A stretch of 64,000 nucleotides of DNA from Physcomitrium patens. Lineage: Eukaryota; Streptophyta; Bryopsida; Funariales; Funariaceae. The position numbers and the translations under genes were made by a program. Positions 12,208 through 24,853 of this stretch are shown one piece after another; the first letter of the stretch is position 1; each line of letters begins with the position of its first letter. Below the pieces are notes generated by a model that saw only the letters and a program-made list of their open reading frames with translations, was not told where the DNA came from and did no database searches. The DNA lies in NCBI RefSeq assembly GCF_000002425.4, contig NC_037265.1:6704850-6768849 (forward strand). The letters are read 5' to 3'.

Positions 12208-13130
12208 TGTCATATTATTTTACTTATTTAAAATTAAATTAATCAAAATAAATCTATACAGATAGATTAAAATATGAAAAAAGACTATTTGTATGAGATA
12301 TACTTATTAGAGTAATCCAATTAATCGTTCTTAATTGACTAAATTTAATAGGTACATAAAATACTCCAAAATGACTTCAATTTCTATAACTATCCATAGA
12401 TTCTTCTTTACAGTCAAATATAAATATTTACAATCTTGTCTCTCATAAATATCTTATTTTATTTACTTATCTTTCTCAAATTTTATAATACCATCATGTA
12501 ATACTATATTGCCTTAACAGATTGCATACACTCACTCAATATTCCAATCAATAAGTATAGATCTTCTTTAAGAATACATTCTAAAATTAATCATTTCTTC
12601 CATATTCTCTTTTATACATCCAATTCTACTCATTTCTTATAGATTTTTTTTGTTGTTCAACTATTACATCCAATACAGCACAATATCATCTCTTATAGTT
12701 GAACTATATCAATATCTTTAGTCAATGGCTTCCAATTTGCTAAAAAAAAATTTAATAATCAATAAATTCAATTTCTTACTCAACAACATAAAGATTCAAT
12801 TTCTATTTCATTACAATACTCTTGATTTATATTGTTCAACAACCAAAATAGATCTCAATCTCTTAACTCTAGTGTTATCACAAAAAAAAATAAAACAAAA
12901 AAAACAAGAGGTAGTACCAAGCTTATTTCAACTCTAGACTCTCATTGTCTAGGCCCTTTCTACTTCTTTTTCAACAGATTTATACTTACTCCCAAATATC
13001 AAATATTACACATCTAATGTTAATTACTTTTCTTTCCTAATCATCCATTATACCTTCTAAACTATCCATTTAATAATTTACTGGCTTTTCTAAATCCTAT
13101 ATACAATGTATTATAAGATAAAAAGTTTAT
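12208..13130 (-). repeat. 5' LTR of element D
   Basis: Begins TGTCATATT next to the primer-binding site. It shares the block AACAAGAGGTAGTACCAAGCTTA followed by ACTCTAGACTCTCA with the element C LTR (compare 42000-42080). The rest is much diverged and the outer end is approximate. Confidence 0.6.
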
Positions 13131-13269
13131 AATCATTCTACATTGATTAAATATAATACCCATATAAAAAATAAAGTAGTTGGATCTAAATATCATTGGT
13201 CTTTCTTCCTATGTAATTAATATGGCTAATTAAAGGCAAGATATTTTTCTTTACTAAATTAATGGATAT

Positions 13270-14060
13270 ATGATAATAATAGATGATAAAAAGTATTTTC
13301 TCACTTTCTATATTATTTATATGTATTTAAGTAAGAATTCTTATCCATTACTACTAGATAGACTTTGGTTGAGGGTAGCTAAAATAAAAATTGATTTGGC
13401 TGGAAAAAAAATCCTATATCATTTTTGGCCTTTCAGAAAATCTTACAAAAACCTTCATTCAATTTCAAGGATTATCATTAGAACGAGTTCCTATTAGTTT
13501 TAATGAGGATGAAAGTCACACTCATTAAGCTAAAAGAAAATTAAAGAAGAAAGTAAGATTTGCTCATTTGAAAAAAAATGAGTGGATTCAACACAAGATA
13601 GTCAAATCTATGCTACTTAGTTACATGGACTCCAAATTATATAATTAAAAAGATAGGAAATTTACCTAATTATTAGAAAAATATCCTACTTCAAGTACAA
13701 ATGAAGTAATGAATATCAATTTTATAGATAGTTTTGCTTTTTGGCAAAATAATGAAGTCGATATTAATTTACTTACATTGATAGATAACATGAAATTGAA
13801 AGATTTCATTGAAATAAACTTTGAAAATATCAAAGTTCATGAGTTAAATGATTTAATAGAGGGAGGTGATTTAATGCCATCCTTACAGTTTAAACAAATT
13901 TTTAGTGGTCTTACGATTGAAAATGACATAGCTATCTATCTACAAATACTAAACAATTGATATAAAGAATCTATAGAAAAATCTCATGTACACAATCTTA
14001 ATTACAAATTGATAGATGTAAATTCAAAAAATGAGGATTCAAAACTCATTAAGGTGGGAT
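13270..14060 (+). pseudogene. Gypsy pol fragment F (protease end and protease-RT linker)
   Basis: A plus-strand frame at 13270-13497 has SYPLLLDRLWLRVAKIKI, resembling the conserved end of gypsy proteases (LLLGRPWLR). Downstream, after stops, come NFIDSFAFWQNNEVDINLLT (13709-13960) and LIDVNSKNEDSKLIKVG (13990-14060), the latter like the segment before a Ty3 reverse transcriptase. No RT follows. It differs from the C/D/E family and cannot be assigned to a named lineage. Confidence 0.55.
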
Positions 14061-14549
14061 TCTAATTAATTAAAACAATTCAAGATACAAAAAAATTACC
14101 TTTGATAAATAACATAAGGTTAGAATCTTTAGGTATAGCATATTGGTACTCTTACAAGATGCTAGGAGATTAGACTTCCCAAAAAATTTGATGCCATATA
14201 GTTAGGCCCCTACTAGTTAAAGAAGTCTTTCCAAACAATTCAATTTGGCTACAAATACTCAATAGAGAAGATTTTTCTACTAGGACATCTGAAAATAGAT
14301 GTAAAGAATATAAAGTGTGATTTTTATTATACACATGGTCAAATGGCTCATCTTTAAATTCACCCTTATTCAACTCTATAAGTAGTGAATCATCAAGATT
14401 AGGTAGAATTTAGAAAGCTAAAACTTTGAAATTAAAGACAAGTTATAATTGTATTCATTTGTCTTGTCTTTCTTTCAATTTAGTTTTTTTACCAAAAATA
14501 AATAAAATAAAATAAAATAAGTATTTATATCAAAATTAAATTTTTTAGA

Positions 14550-16440
14550 TAAAGATGTGCTTAGAGGATGTGAAATGAAGAAGAATAATATTAATAGAGA
14601 AGAAATGGAGTCTTAATAGGTCTTAGAGGTAATTATCTTAGTTAATTTAGTATTTTTTATTTATTATTGAATATTGAAGAATATTTACTAAGATCAATAT
14701 TTATATTGGCCTTTTATCTATACATATTATTCATAAGAAAAACTATAAATATTAGTTAGTGTTTAAAGAAACATGGGAAAGAACCTAATGTCTTTTTAGT
14801 TAATTATATAGAAAGTAGGATTTATAGTAGATTTAAATTAATTTTATTACTATAAAAATCATCAAGATATGAAATTATAGACTTTTATTGATATTATTAT
14901 TATTATCAAACCATTATAAAAAAATTATAATTTATTTATAATTTATTTAGAATTTTTTAAGAATTTTTAGAGCAATTTCCAAGACTTTGGTAAAAATGAG
15001 TTTTATCACTTTAGAAGCCATTATGAAGAATTGGAGCAAGATTTGAAGGCCTTGTAAGGTCCTTAAGCTAACAGGGTGTTTTTAAACACTGTGGTGAGGT
15101 CAAAAATGTAAAAAAATGAGTTTAACTAGTAGAAAATAGAAGGACCAGTAGCTAGTCTAATCTTTGTAGGAAAGGTGTATAAATCCCATATGGGTTGTAG
15201 CACCTTGGGTATAGGTAGGAAGATATGACTAAGGCCTCAAGGCTTTTTTAAAGAATCCATATACATTATTTGTAAGCCTTCTTGATGCTCGAACTCTTGA
15301 TCTCTTAAGTAAGTTATCCTTGAGGTAAAAATTATTTACTTAATTTTTTATTTATTTACTTATTATTTTTCAAAGTTCATAACTTATTCATAGTAATTCG
15401 GATTTATTTATATCTTATACCATTAGAAAGATAAAAAAAAATTATTTTTAAAAATATATTTTTTATTTTTTATTTTTTATTAGATAAAATTTTTATAAAT
15501 AGACTATGACTATTTTTATAATATATAATTACTTGATTATAATTATTATACTTATTTTTTATTTTGCTTCTTTTTTTCTTATTCTTGCTACTTTCACTTT
15601 ACACCACCTATTACAAGCAATTCTTAATTGAGGCCATCTTGTAATTGGATTAAAGAGTGAATTTTACACTCATAGTTCACAAGTAGCATATTTGGATGTT
15701 TAAGAGAGGCCGCAAGGCCTTAGTCTTATCTTTCTAACTACTTTCAAGGTGTTAAAACTCATATGGGACTTGTGCACCTCTCTTCTTATAAGGACTATAT
15801 TAGCTGCTGGTCCTCCTATTTTTTACTAGTTACACTCATTTTTTTATATTTTTGACCTCATCATAATATTTAAAAATATCCTATTAGCCTAAGAACCTCA
15901 TTAGACCTTCAAATATTGCTCTAATTCTTCATAATAGCTTCCAAAGTGATAAAACTCATTTTTACCAAAGTCTTGGAAATTTCTCTAAAAATTCCTAAAA
16001 ATTTCTAAATAAATTTAAAATAAATTATAAATTTTTTTATAATGGTTTTATAATAATGATATCAATTTAAGGCTATAATTTCCTATCTTGATGATTTTTA
16101 TAGTAATAAAATTAACTTAAATCTACTTTAAATCCTACTTTTTATATAATTAACTAAAAAGACAAGAGGTTCTTTCTCATGCTTCTTCTAACTATTAACT
16201 AATATTTATAGTTTTTATTATGAATAATATGTATAGATGAAAGGCCAATAAAAATATATTGATCTTAGTAAATAATTTTGGATATTCAATAATAAGTAAA
16301 AATACAAAATCAACTAAGATAACTGCTTCTAAGACTTGCTAAGATCTTATTTCTGTAACTAATATTCAAGTTTTCTATATGTCTAAAGATATCTATACTA
16401 CTCACTAAATATTCTAGTTTTAAGCACTCTTAATACATCT
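14550..16440. repeat. Large inverted repeat, probably two LTRs head to head
   Basis: Arm 1 (about 14550-15300) and arm 2 (about 15660-16440) are reverse complements over some 700 bases with many point changes. Matching blocks include CCAAGACTTTGGTAAAAATGAG (arm 1 near 14979; reversed in arm 2 near 15960) and the outer TTTACTAAGATCAATAT. Arm 1 has a TATA-like GTGTATAAATCCCATATGGG at about 15175, as in an LTR promoter; arm 2 has its counterpart reversed near 15760. The spacer of about 360 bases has no gene. Two opposed LTRs of one family, or one large foldback element, would explain it. Confidence 0.7.
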
Positions 16441-16469
16441 TTTTATGCTAAGACAACTAATGAGTTGAT

Positions 16470-17900
16470 TTGTTGATTCACACTAAGCTAAAGAAGAGAT
16501 TTAATAGTGTAGCTTTATTAAGCCAAGTCACTAGATTTCATATAGCTTATAGAAGTAGAACAAGCTTTTTTATTCTAAAATTTTTTATATTTGGTGCATC
16601 AAGACAAATGGTGGTTGCAGCTACTTCATGTGTCAAAACCATAACTAGGAATATGGCACCTACAATAAGTGAGGTATTACAACCTTTGTTTGGCCTTCTA
16701 AGCAATTGTAAAAATTCTAATACTCATGTATGATTGCTTTTATCTTTTGGATTTTTGGATGTTAATTCTATAGCCAAGCCTTTTATTTCAACTTCAATAT
16801 AAGATAAAAATATTAGTATAAAAAATATTATATATACTTTGGCTTATAAAATATTAAATATGCCTAAATTTTCTATTGTTAAATTGTTGGCTTTAGAATT
16901 TAAATCAACAAGGATCTTTCAATGGGTTGATAAAATATTGGAAGGCAAAGTACCTATACTATTATTAGAATAGGCTCAAACAATAACAAAGCCTTCAACT
17001 GAAGAAAATTTAGTTAAGTTATAAGCAAAACTTGCAACTGAAGCTATTGCCATATTTGATGAAGGTTACTAGAAGGCCGTAAATATAAATCCTTCAAGTG
17101 AGGTACCATTGGCTACAAAGATAATATGTCTATTTGGTGTTATGACTAAATTTTCTCAAGAATATTAAAACTTACATCCAAAAGTTGTACAATTAGTTAA
17201 CAACAATAACATGTTGATTATTAGCCATACTAGTGGTAATACCACTTGTGCTATATCTTTGCATATTATTTTGGATTTCAAAGCTCAATTAGTCATGATT
17301 GATAAGTACTTTGTTCAATAATTAGATCTTACTTCTATAGACTTGAAACCTTCTTCTTTCACCATTATTACTTTAGTAGGGAACATGAAGTAAGCTATTG
17401 GCTACACTAAATAACCTTTAAAATTAATAATTTGCACTAAATCTGGTCTTCTTTATTCACACTTATTTCTAAAGTGTGCAGTGACTAGTGCTACAAACCA
17501 TGATATTTTAGTGGATCAACAAGCCCTTTATTTATTTGATTTTAGTGTAGATAATTGAATTGAAAAATATGGATTCAATCGAGATGGTTTACTACTGATG
17601 GAAGAAAAGAATTTATTCCAATCATGTTTGTAGCCATTATTATGATTATGTCAAAAAAACTTTATTTGATTATACTACATTGATATTTGATTTGTCTTAT
17701 AAAATGGATCTATTAGAAGAAACATTAATATTTATGTTCCATTCTAATAGACCAATTAATCCATCATCGTTGGAAGTTTATATCAAATACTAGAAGGATC
17801 CATCTCTTCCATAGTAAATATGTACAAAACTTTTTTGCCAATGTAAAGAGATTGTATCTTTATTACATATATTATAAATACCAAATTTTTTTTTATTTTA
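16470..17900 (+). pseudogene. Element M: gag-like region and protease-like domain
   Basis: This is the left part of an unusual Ty3/gypsy element on the plus strand. 16470-17100 encodes a proline- and serine-rich linker (VKTITRNMAPTISEVLQPL). From about 17170 to 17560 is a pepsin-like retroviral-type protease fold: NNNMLIISHTSGNTTCAISL, then LDFKAQLVMIDKYFVQ where DSG/DTG would be expected (active site lost), then SHLFLKCAVTSATNHDILV and QQALYLFDFSVDN. After that come FNRDGLLLMEEKNLF and LSYKMDLLEETLIF. Several TAG, TAA and TGA stops interrupt the frame. The order matches methyltransferase-bearing elements that I recall from seedless plants. Confidence 0.65.
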
Positions 17901-17930
17901 CATATTAATTAATTTCTTGATCTTCCAACC

Positions 17931-18122
17931 TTTGTGGATGTTGTAGCTTTGGACTCCTATATCTACCAACCTTATTTAGTTTTGATCAATCTGACATTAT
18001 TTCATATATCTACAAAAGTACTTTCTAAAGTTAAACAATCTCTTGGATGGTATGTCGATAATATCTTAAATAGTAATCAAATTTCTTTAATTTTTATTAA
18101 GTATGAAAGAAAAAAATTATAA
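17931..18122 (+). pseudogene. Element M: C5 DNA methyltransferase-like domain, first piece (motif VIII region)
   Basis: The frame LPTFVDVVALDSYIYQPYLV (about 17925-17990) resembles motif VIII of C5-cytosine methyltransferases (L-D-A-x-x-x-G-x-x-Q/H-x-R-x-R). It continues through STKVLSKVKQSLG to YVDNILNSNQISLIF, like the start of a target-recognition segment. Motifs I (FxGxG) to VI, including the PC catalytic loop, are missing: they would belong between about 17830 and 17930, where the sequence changes directly from the protease linker. The domain resumes at 23571 after element G. Position between protease and RT agrees with methyltransferase-carrying Ty3 elements. The domain cannot be catalytic. 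Confidence 0.6.
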
Positions 18123-18399
18123 AAATAAAAATCCTCAATATATTTTCTACATACTCTGATCTTTATTCTCTTTAAAGATGATTGATAAGTCCTCTCAGCG
18201 ATTGATAGTATTCCATACCACAGTAAGAAGTCCACCTTGTTATATGTTTGTTGTAGAGGCCTTCGTAACTTCTTTCAAATAAAATATTTAGAATATTATG
18301 AAGAGTTTTTTTTGCCTCTAATAAAATCACTAAACATTGGAAGTCTCTTCTAAAGTTGTGATACCAAACACGTTGTATTTTACCATCTATTTGAGGAAG

Positions 18400-19700
18400 G
18401 ACATGTCATTTTTGAAGATCTTCATCTTGATTTTTTTATCTTAAAGGTTGTGACAATTGCAATGTGTCATTTGGTAAGTTCACAAATGTAAGCTCTTGAG
18501 TTGAATCTACTCATTATTGATTTTCTATCTCTTTAGTGTTACAAATACACAAAAGCTATAAAGAAGAATAGAAGATAGAGTATTATCTTTCTTTGATCTT
18601 GATTCTTTTATAGCATAGATTTGCTATTCTTTTATGGTTCAAAAAGAGATATATAAAATATGAGGTGGATCTTCATAGACTTTAGTAGATATAATCAATA
18701 TGCAATAAGATTGACTTGTTCACAAATAGAAAAAGGTCCCAGCTTACAATAGTCCAACTTGTCACAAAGATGAATAGTCTTGATATTACAATAAAATAGT
18801 CATACCTTATTACCTATATTGAATTATAGTTGTTCCTTGAAATAGGGATCTGTATTAATTTTTTATCGTTCTTGAACTCTTTTTAATTATACCTTCATTT
18901 TTACATATAGCTTTGATAAAAAAATTTCCAAATCTTATATTGTATGATTATCAACTTTGAAAAGTCAAAATTATCAAGTAATGGATGATAACCATAGTTG
19001 GCAAAGAAAGGTGTTTGTTGAGTAGAAGAATGTATTGAATTATTGTACGCAAACTCTGCTAATGAAAAAAAGTTGTTCAATCATCTTGATGATAGTTGAT
19101 AGTATACTTCAAGTATCACTCTAAAACTTAATTTATCCATTCTGTTTGCCTATCAATTTAAAGATAAAAATCCAAAGAGAGCTTTATATCTACCTTTCAA
19201 ATCTTGAAAAGGATTCTCCAAAACCTTGATATAAATTGAGTCTTCTTATCTGATATAATATCTTTAGGTAATCTATAATAGCGATAGATGTTATTAAAAA
19301 AAAGATTAACTATTTCTTTACCTATAATAGATTTTGTACATAGCACAAAATATACCATCTTGGTAAAACAATCTACTACCATAAATATAAAATCATACGA
19401 ACCTGAGACTAAAAGGTCTGTGACAAAATCCATAAAAATGAAAGATCAAAGTTGTTTTAAAATAGATAATGGCTGAAGAAGTCTATAAGGTCAATGACAA
19501 GGAGTTTCAAATCTTGAATAAGTATCACATGATTGTACTAAGTCTTTGATTGACTTCCACATTTGAGGCCACAAAAAATCTCTTAATATTAGCTCTAAAG
19601 TCTTGTTATATCCAAAATGTCTAGTTACTAGAAAGTCATGACGAGTTTGAAGAACACATAGTTATGCTATACTTTTTGGAATATATAATTGTCCCTCAAA
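18400..19700 (-). pseudogene. Element G integrase remnant
   Basis: The frame 19197-19433 contains the catalytic core: MDFVTDLLVSGSYDFIFMVV, then DCFTKMVYFV, then IYRYYRLPKDIISDKKTQFI and FWRILFKI. Intact relatives read DRLTKMAHF and SDRGxQF; here R and G are replaced by K. The first two catalytic aspartates are recognisable; the region of the third acidic residue (TDGQTE) is degraded near 19150. Downstream to 18400 are non-assigned post-integrase fragments. Confidence 0.8.
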
Positions 19701-19949
19701 ATAGAGTAGATTATTTTTGAACTTGAACTTGAAAGTATCATGAGACTTAGAAGAATTATTTTTGATATTATGGACAGAAGGATCAAAGGACATACTTAAT
19801 TAAATTTTCTTGATAAACATTGAATCAATAGTCGATGTTGATTTTGTTGCTTAAAGGTGAAAATATTTTGAATTCAAGTGAATTGTTCTTTATTGATCAA
19901 AAGATGCATCTCTTTTTTTTGGTGCAAGGTAAGAACGACTCAAAAAGAC

Positions 19950-21080
19950 GTCCAACAAACCTTATTATTTTTGAAGTCGATAGTTGATCTTGAAATCAAA
20001 TCTTGATAAGGACATGCTCCAATAAACTAGGCAACAATTCAAAATATGTATTAATATAAAATACTCAAGGTATTGTGATCTATATATATGGTGATTGGAT
20101 TCAAGGTGCCTTCTAAATAATGATGCCATTCTTCAAATGAATGCACAATTATAAGGAGTTCTTTATCATGGATCTCATAATTAATCTTGGCTACTAAAAC
20201 TTTTTTGGAATAGAAAATTATTAGATGGATTTTATCATGTACTACTATTTATAATAATACCACTCTTAAAGCAAAGTCTAATGCATCTATTTCTATAAAA
20301 AATGACTTGAAAAAATCAATGTGATATAAGATTGATGCAAAAGTAAGTTTTTTTTATAGCATCAAAAAGTACTTTGGCTTCTTTACTCTACTCAAGTTTA
20401 TCTTCACAAGTAAAATATATAAGTGGCATTGCAACTTGAAAAAAATTCTTGATAAATATTTGATAGTAATTAACAAAGTTCAAAAATCATTGCATGTTCC
20501 TTATTGTTCTTGAAATCTTCTAATTTATGATAGTTTCGATCTTTTTTGGATCTAATATTAATCCTTCATTGGAATTAATGTATCCTAAGAAGTCAACTTG
20601 AATAATATGGAATACATAGTTTTCTAATTTGGTATATAAAATGCACAAACTTAATTCAAAACAAAGTTTCTTTATTCATCCCTTTCTTTAATGTGTACCA
20701 GATTATATCCTCCTTATAGATCTATTTTTATATAGATCTTTGCTTAATTTAATTGATGAAGAAGTCTTAAAATCAAAAGTAGAGAATACCTATTTTTGAT
20801 AGTGATCTTGTTGAGTCCTTGATAGTCTACACATATCTATAAAGATCCATCTTTTTTCTTCACAATTAAGATAGAAGCCTTGGCTGGAGATTTAGAATGA
20901 TATATGAAATTCTTAGTCAAGTTTTCATCAATATACTCCTTGAATGTAACCAACTCGTTTTGTGATAGGCTGTAGATGAGTCCAAATGGTGGTTGAGCTC
21001 CTTCATGAAGTTCAATAGAACAATCATAAGAATGATGCTTTGGAAGAATATCTACATTTTTTTTTTGAAAAACATCTTAA
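19950..21080 (-). pseudogene. Element G reverse transcriptase and RNase H remnant
   Basis: Near 20700-20870 the minus strand reads CVDYQGLNKITIKNRYSL and, after a stop, AKIYIKIDL, the fingers and first palm motif of a chromovirus RT. Near 20100-20240 it reads [20 protein letters not shown] and [16 protein letters not shown], the RNase H core with the conserved glutamate and HDKELLAI block. The region between is broken by stops. Confidence 0.8.
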
Positions 21081-21419
21081 AAATCTTGATATTAGCCATA
21101 AATATGACTTGATATCTTTTTGCCATTAGAAATAGACATGGCATATAAAGTAAAAGATAATCTTTTTTTTTAGCATGCATGAAAGCTCTTGAACCTATAA
21201 ATAAGAATTGAAATGTACTAAACTTATGTATTCTACTTAACTAACGGGATTTTGGATTAAATTATCAAAAAAAATTAAGTATACAAGAAATCTAATCTAT
21301 TTGAGGATTATACTTTTTTAACTAGAATAATCTTAAAATAGGTAGATTAAACAAAGATCTTATTATATTAAATATTATTATGCTATTATGATCTTTAATT
21401 GCTACATTTAAAAGAATAG

Positions 21420-22450
21420 TCTTATATATAATATTTCCAAAAGATAGCAAACGACCATCAATAACTTCTACATGTATAAATTTAGTTTTTTTTATTAATA
21501 ATATCTCTTATTTTTTGATAAAATCTTTATCTATAAATAGGCTAAGGCTCCTAAATCTAATAAAGCTAAGACTTTGTGATTTTTTCATTGAAAATAAACT
21601 TCTATTGTAAAACAAGATGAAGGATCTAAGGAGAAAATAGGACCTTTATTAGGAATTACACTAGATTTTAGTTGTACATTTCCTATTGTAGCTATTGAAA
21701 TTCTTTTTCTAATACATTGTCTTCTTTGGCAACCATGCTTTTTATTTTGAGGTTACATTGTTTCTTTGGACAATGTTGAGCAATATATTTAACTTTTCTA
21801 TAATATAAGCATAAGCCCTCTCAACGTTGTCAAATCATTTCCTACTTTGTAAGAGATTTAACACGTATTATATTAATTTATATTAGTTTTGGCCTGGATG
21901 AATGTATTTCTGAAAATTTATAAGTAGTTGTTATTATTAGATTTATTCTTTTTCAACCAAGTCTTTGTTCTTGACATCTTTCAAATAATTGATTGTCACA
22001 TGCAATGGCTTGAAAAATAAATTGTTCCAAAGATTTTGCTTTTGGCATTATTAATTACAAATCTTTGATATTATTCTTCAACTCATATCAAAATTGATTA
22101 ATTAGGGCTTTGTCATTTCAATCCATATTGCAAGCAAGGTTTTGGAATTTAGCAAAATATATGGTGGCTAACCATGATCATTGTTGTAAAGATAAAATCT
22201 TGGTCACTACTATTCTTTCTTGATCACTTTCTCCAAATATGGCCATAAACATTTTTAGGAATGAATTCATATCATAAAAGAGTCACGAATTTTTTTCCAT
22301 TAAAGATGTAAACTAAGAGCGAGCACTTCCAGATAGAAGTATGTCTATGAATCCAACTTATATAAATCTATTGAATTTTGGAAGAGATGCAATCTTAGAC
22401 AAAGCTTGACTTGTTGTAAAATCCTCAAAATTTTGATCTTCTTCCATCAA
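21420..22450 (-). pseudogene. Element G gag zinc knuckle and protease remnant
   Basis: Around 21745-21815 the minus strand gives CLYYRKVKYIAQHCPKK, a degraded CCHC knuckle (consensus CxxCGKxxHxxxxC). Around 21500-21600 it gives KVLALLDLGALAYL, where LLDSGAS would be the aspartic protease active site. Upstream to 22450 gag is traceable only by position. The same two motifs occur in element H at 61955-62340, so G and H are relatives. Confidence 0.65.
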
Positions 22451-22969
22451 ACTTCTCAAGCATACTAATCCTTATCTCAATCATATTTATAGAAGTAAAA
22501 TTTTTTAGATTTGGTTATGAGGTCAATCTACTTCTTTCTTTCAATTACAAAAACTCTTGCCTCAAATTCTAAATTTTTTCTACAAGCATAAGAATAGTAC
22601 CTCTATGATTTATGTTAGAAATACATGAATTTTCTACTCTTAAAGTGTTGAGAAGCTCATAAAGATTTGTAATAGTTATAAATCTATTATTACTTTTATT
22701 AAGAATAATATTCATAATCTTTCTTTTTATAGATAATATAAATAAATTCAAAAGTCAAATTAGAAGAGGATAATTTGTAACCTTTAATATCAAATAAAAT
22801 CTTTTATAAAAAGAAATAATTCTTTCTCTTAAAAAAAAGATCAATATTAAAAAATAAGATTTCTTGTTTAAAGAAGGATGGTTTGCAACCTTCAAAATAT
22901 AACAATAGAAGTGGACTAATCCATTCATTTCTAAAACAAGATAGAAATAATAAGTTAGTATTATTGTCA

Positions 22970-23570
22970 AACTATCAAAGACATGAATCTTGAAGAAAGA
23001 AATCCTCAATATATTCTTATGACATTGAAAAGAACTAGAAAGTCATTCAAAGATGATGTAATATTGAATTAAAATAGCTATTACCAAAAATAAGGAGACT
23101 CAAAAATCTTGAAACAAGATTAAAGAATAAAAAGGTATTAATAAGAATGAAAAAAGCTTCATTCTTGCCTCTATATATACTCTTAATTAGGAGCTACGTG
23201 GCAATATCATATAAGACCTACAAAACGTGTTGACTTTGTAAGACATATATCTTAACTTGCAAGATAAGTTTTCTATATGTGCAGCATGTAGTTAGCTTAT
23301 TTGACAAGCTATCAATATGTGATTAATTTGTTGACCAAGTTTCCAGTCTACTAATCAATTAAAAATATATATTAAATCAAAGCAATATCTATAAAGCTTC
23401 TAAGAAGCTTTTCTAGAAGGCATTATCAAATTAACCTACTTTTATTTACTTTTACCTACTTCTACCTAATCATATAAATATTTAGTAGAATATATAGGTA
23501 TATCTATGATATTAAGATTGATAAACCTCCTCTTATCTTAGATAATAAAATAGAGGCATCTTGTGATACA
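22970..23570 (-). repeat. 5' LTR of element G
   Basis: Matches the reverse complement of 42367-42986 over most of its length, for example GACTTTGTAAGACATATATCTTA (compare ATGTATCTTACAAAGTCAACACG) and AATCCTCAATATA. On its own strand it begins TGTATCACAAG. The inner end near 22970 is approximate. Confidence 0.7.
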
Positions 23571-24277
23571 TTTCTTACATTCCTAATATTTCTAGCATCC
23601 TTTGTATTTTGAATATGTAGACTTAATATAGTTTGGAATGTCATTTCACAAATCTATGAAGAATATAATTTTAATAAAAGAGAGTATGCCATAGGGTTTT
23701 TAACTAGCACCAAAATTGCTTATAATCTTATTGAAGGATAATGTTATTTTTTCCTAGGCTAAACCATAGACCTTAATACTTTTATATAGATTTTTGGCAT
23801 ATATTTTACTGTTCAAAAGTATTCCTTTGACCATATTAATATTCTAAGATTAAAAAAAAATAGTCAAAGGCCAATGGATCCTAAACTTCTTAAAGCTAAA
23901 AAATCCAACTCATTTCTTTGCTTACAAAGGCATACAATGGATGAACTATAAGCTCAAGGTGTCTTTACAGTTTTAGCCAAAGACTTAAAAAAAAAAAAAA
24001 AAAAAAAATGTTCAAAAGACTCTTTGACAAGATTTGTTTTTAAAAGATATTCCATGTTCTACCAACATTTCTAATTCATGCAAACATTATACTGATAAAG
24101 TCCCTCATTTTGTTAGATAAAAAGATATTAGAGGCATAGGAGTTGTTTTTTCAATAGATTAGTAATTAAAAGATACGAGCTTTTATTTGCTCATATTGTA
24201 ATTATTTTTTCTTTAATCTTAAAAATTTTCAAGGTTATAAAGAAAAATCTATTCAAATCTAATTAGAATATGATCAT
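23571..24277 (+). pseudogene. Element M: methyltransferase-like domain, second piece (motifs IX-X) and linker to RT
   Basis: Directly after element G the plus strand resumes FLTFLIFLASFVF, then NIVWNVISQIYEEYNFNKRE, then YAIGFLTST. The RE-x-A-x-GF core matches motif IX of C5 methyltransferases (RExARxxGFP). FFLG-x-TIDLNTFI with two stops at about 23748-23810 matches motif X (a G-x-A/S-x-D/N helix near the C-terminus). A charged linker follows (PMDPKLLKAKKSNSFLCLQR) and runs to the point where element C is inserted. A poly(A) run of about 29 bases at 23980-24008 appears as a lysine run. Together with 17931-18122 this supports one domain split by element G. Confidence 0.6.
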
Positions 24278-24827
24278 TGTTGTTCTTGTTGTCTTCAAGC
24301 TTCAATATACCAAAGCAATTGAAGTAATAGAGGTGGATTCGAACACGGGGAAAGACTAATTATATGAATTGGATCTATTAGTGTCACAATTGACTATATT
24401 TTGGCTATCTGAAATCAAGTATCAAACTATAAAACACCGAAGCTTACTACTTCCATCTTAATTCAATCCATAATCCATTTTATGATTATTAATTCAACAA
24501 TACTTCTCTCAATCATAATTCTTCATAAGTAAATAATAAAGAAAACAAAAAGGTAGCACCAAGTTTACCCCGGCTTACAACTCTCACAATCTGGCTTACG
24601 ACTCTTATAGTTTGGCTCTCGCCTTAAGACTCTCAACCTATTTATCCTACCAAAAAGATGATCCATCAGCTAGCGGATTCCAAAGGTTATGACCTTTTAA
24701 ATTCTTAACCATTTATTCCACTAACAACCTATTGTTACCAACTAAACTGCCTAACCATAAGTCTAATTCTCAAGGTTGTCAATAACCAACAAGTAACTTA
24801 CCACAAAGTTTATTTACCTATTCTACA
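24278..24827 (-). repeat. 3' LTR of element C
   Basis: 550 bases, close match to 41735-42305. On its own strand it starts TGTAGAATAGG and ends AACAACA. It contains two or three tandem copies of a short phrase around GGCTTACGACTCTCATAGTCT; the other LTR has one copy more, which accounts for most of the length difference. Confidence 0.9.
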
Positions 24828-24853
24828 TAGTTCCACTCCTAATTGTGTAGCAT

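Larger units (their letters stand above)
18130..23570 (-). mobile_element. Element G: decayed chromovirus-like Ty3/gypsy retrotransposon
   Basis: Minus-strand order from 23570 downward: LTR, gag with a zinc knuckle, protease, RT, RNase H, integrase. It lies inside the methyltransferase region of element M. Its right end GATACA at 23570 (TGTATC on its own strand) is where M coding resumes. At the left end, near 18133, the phrase TCCTCAATATATT repeats one in the right LTR (23003-23020), so a stub of the other LTR may survive there. Protein matches place it with the chromovirus-type elements, but I could not find a chromodomain. Dense stops show an inactive relic. Confidence 0.75.

Noticed and set aside
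18130-18400. Chromodomain at the end of element G
   Set aside because: The minus strand there shows no aromatic-cage pattern (YLVKWxG); the post-integrase region is too degraded to call.
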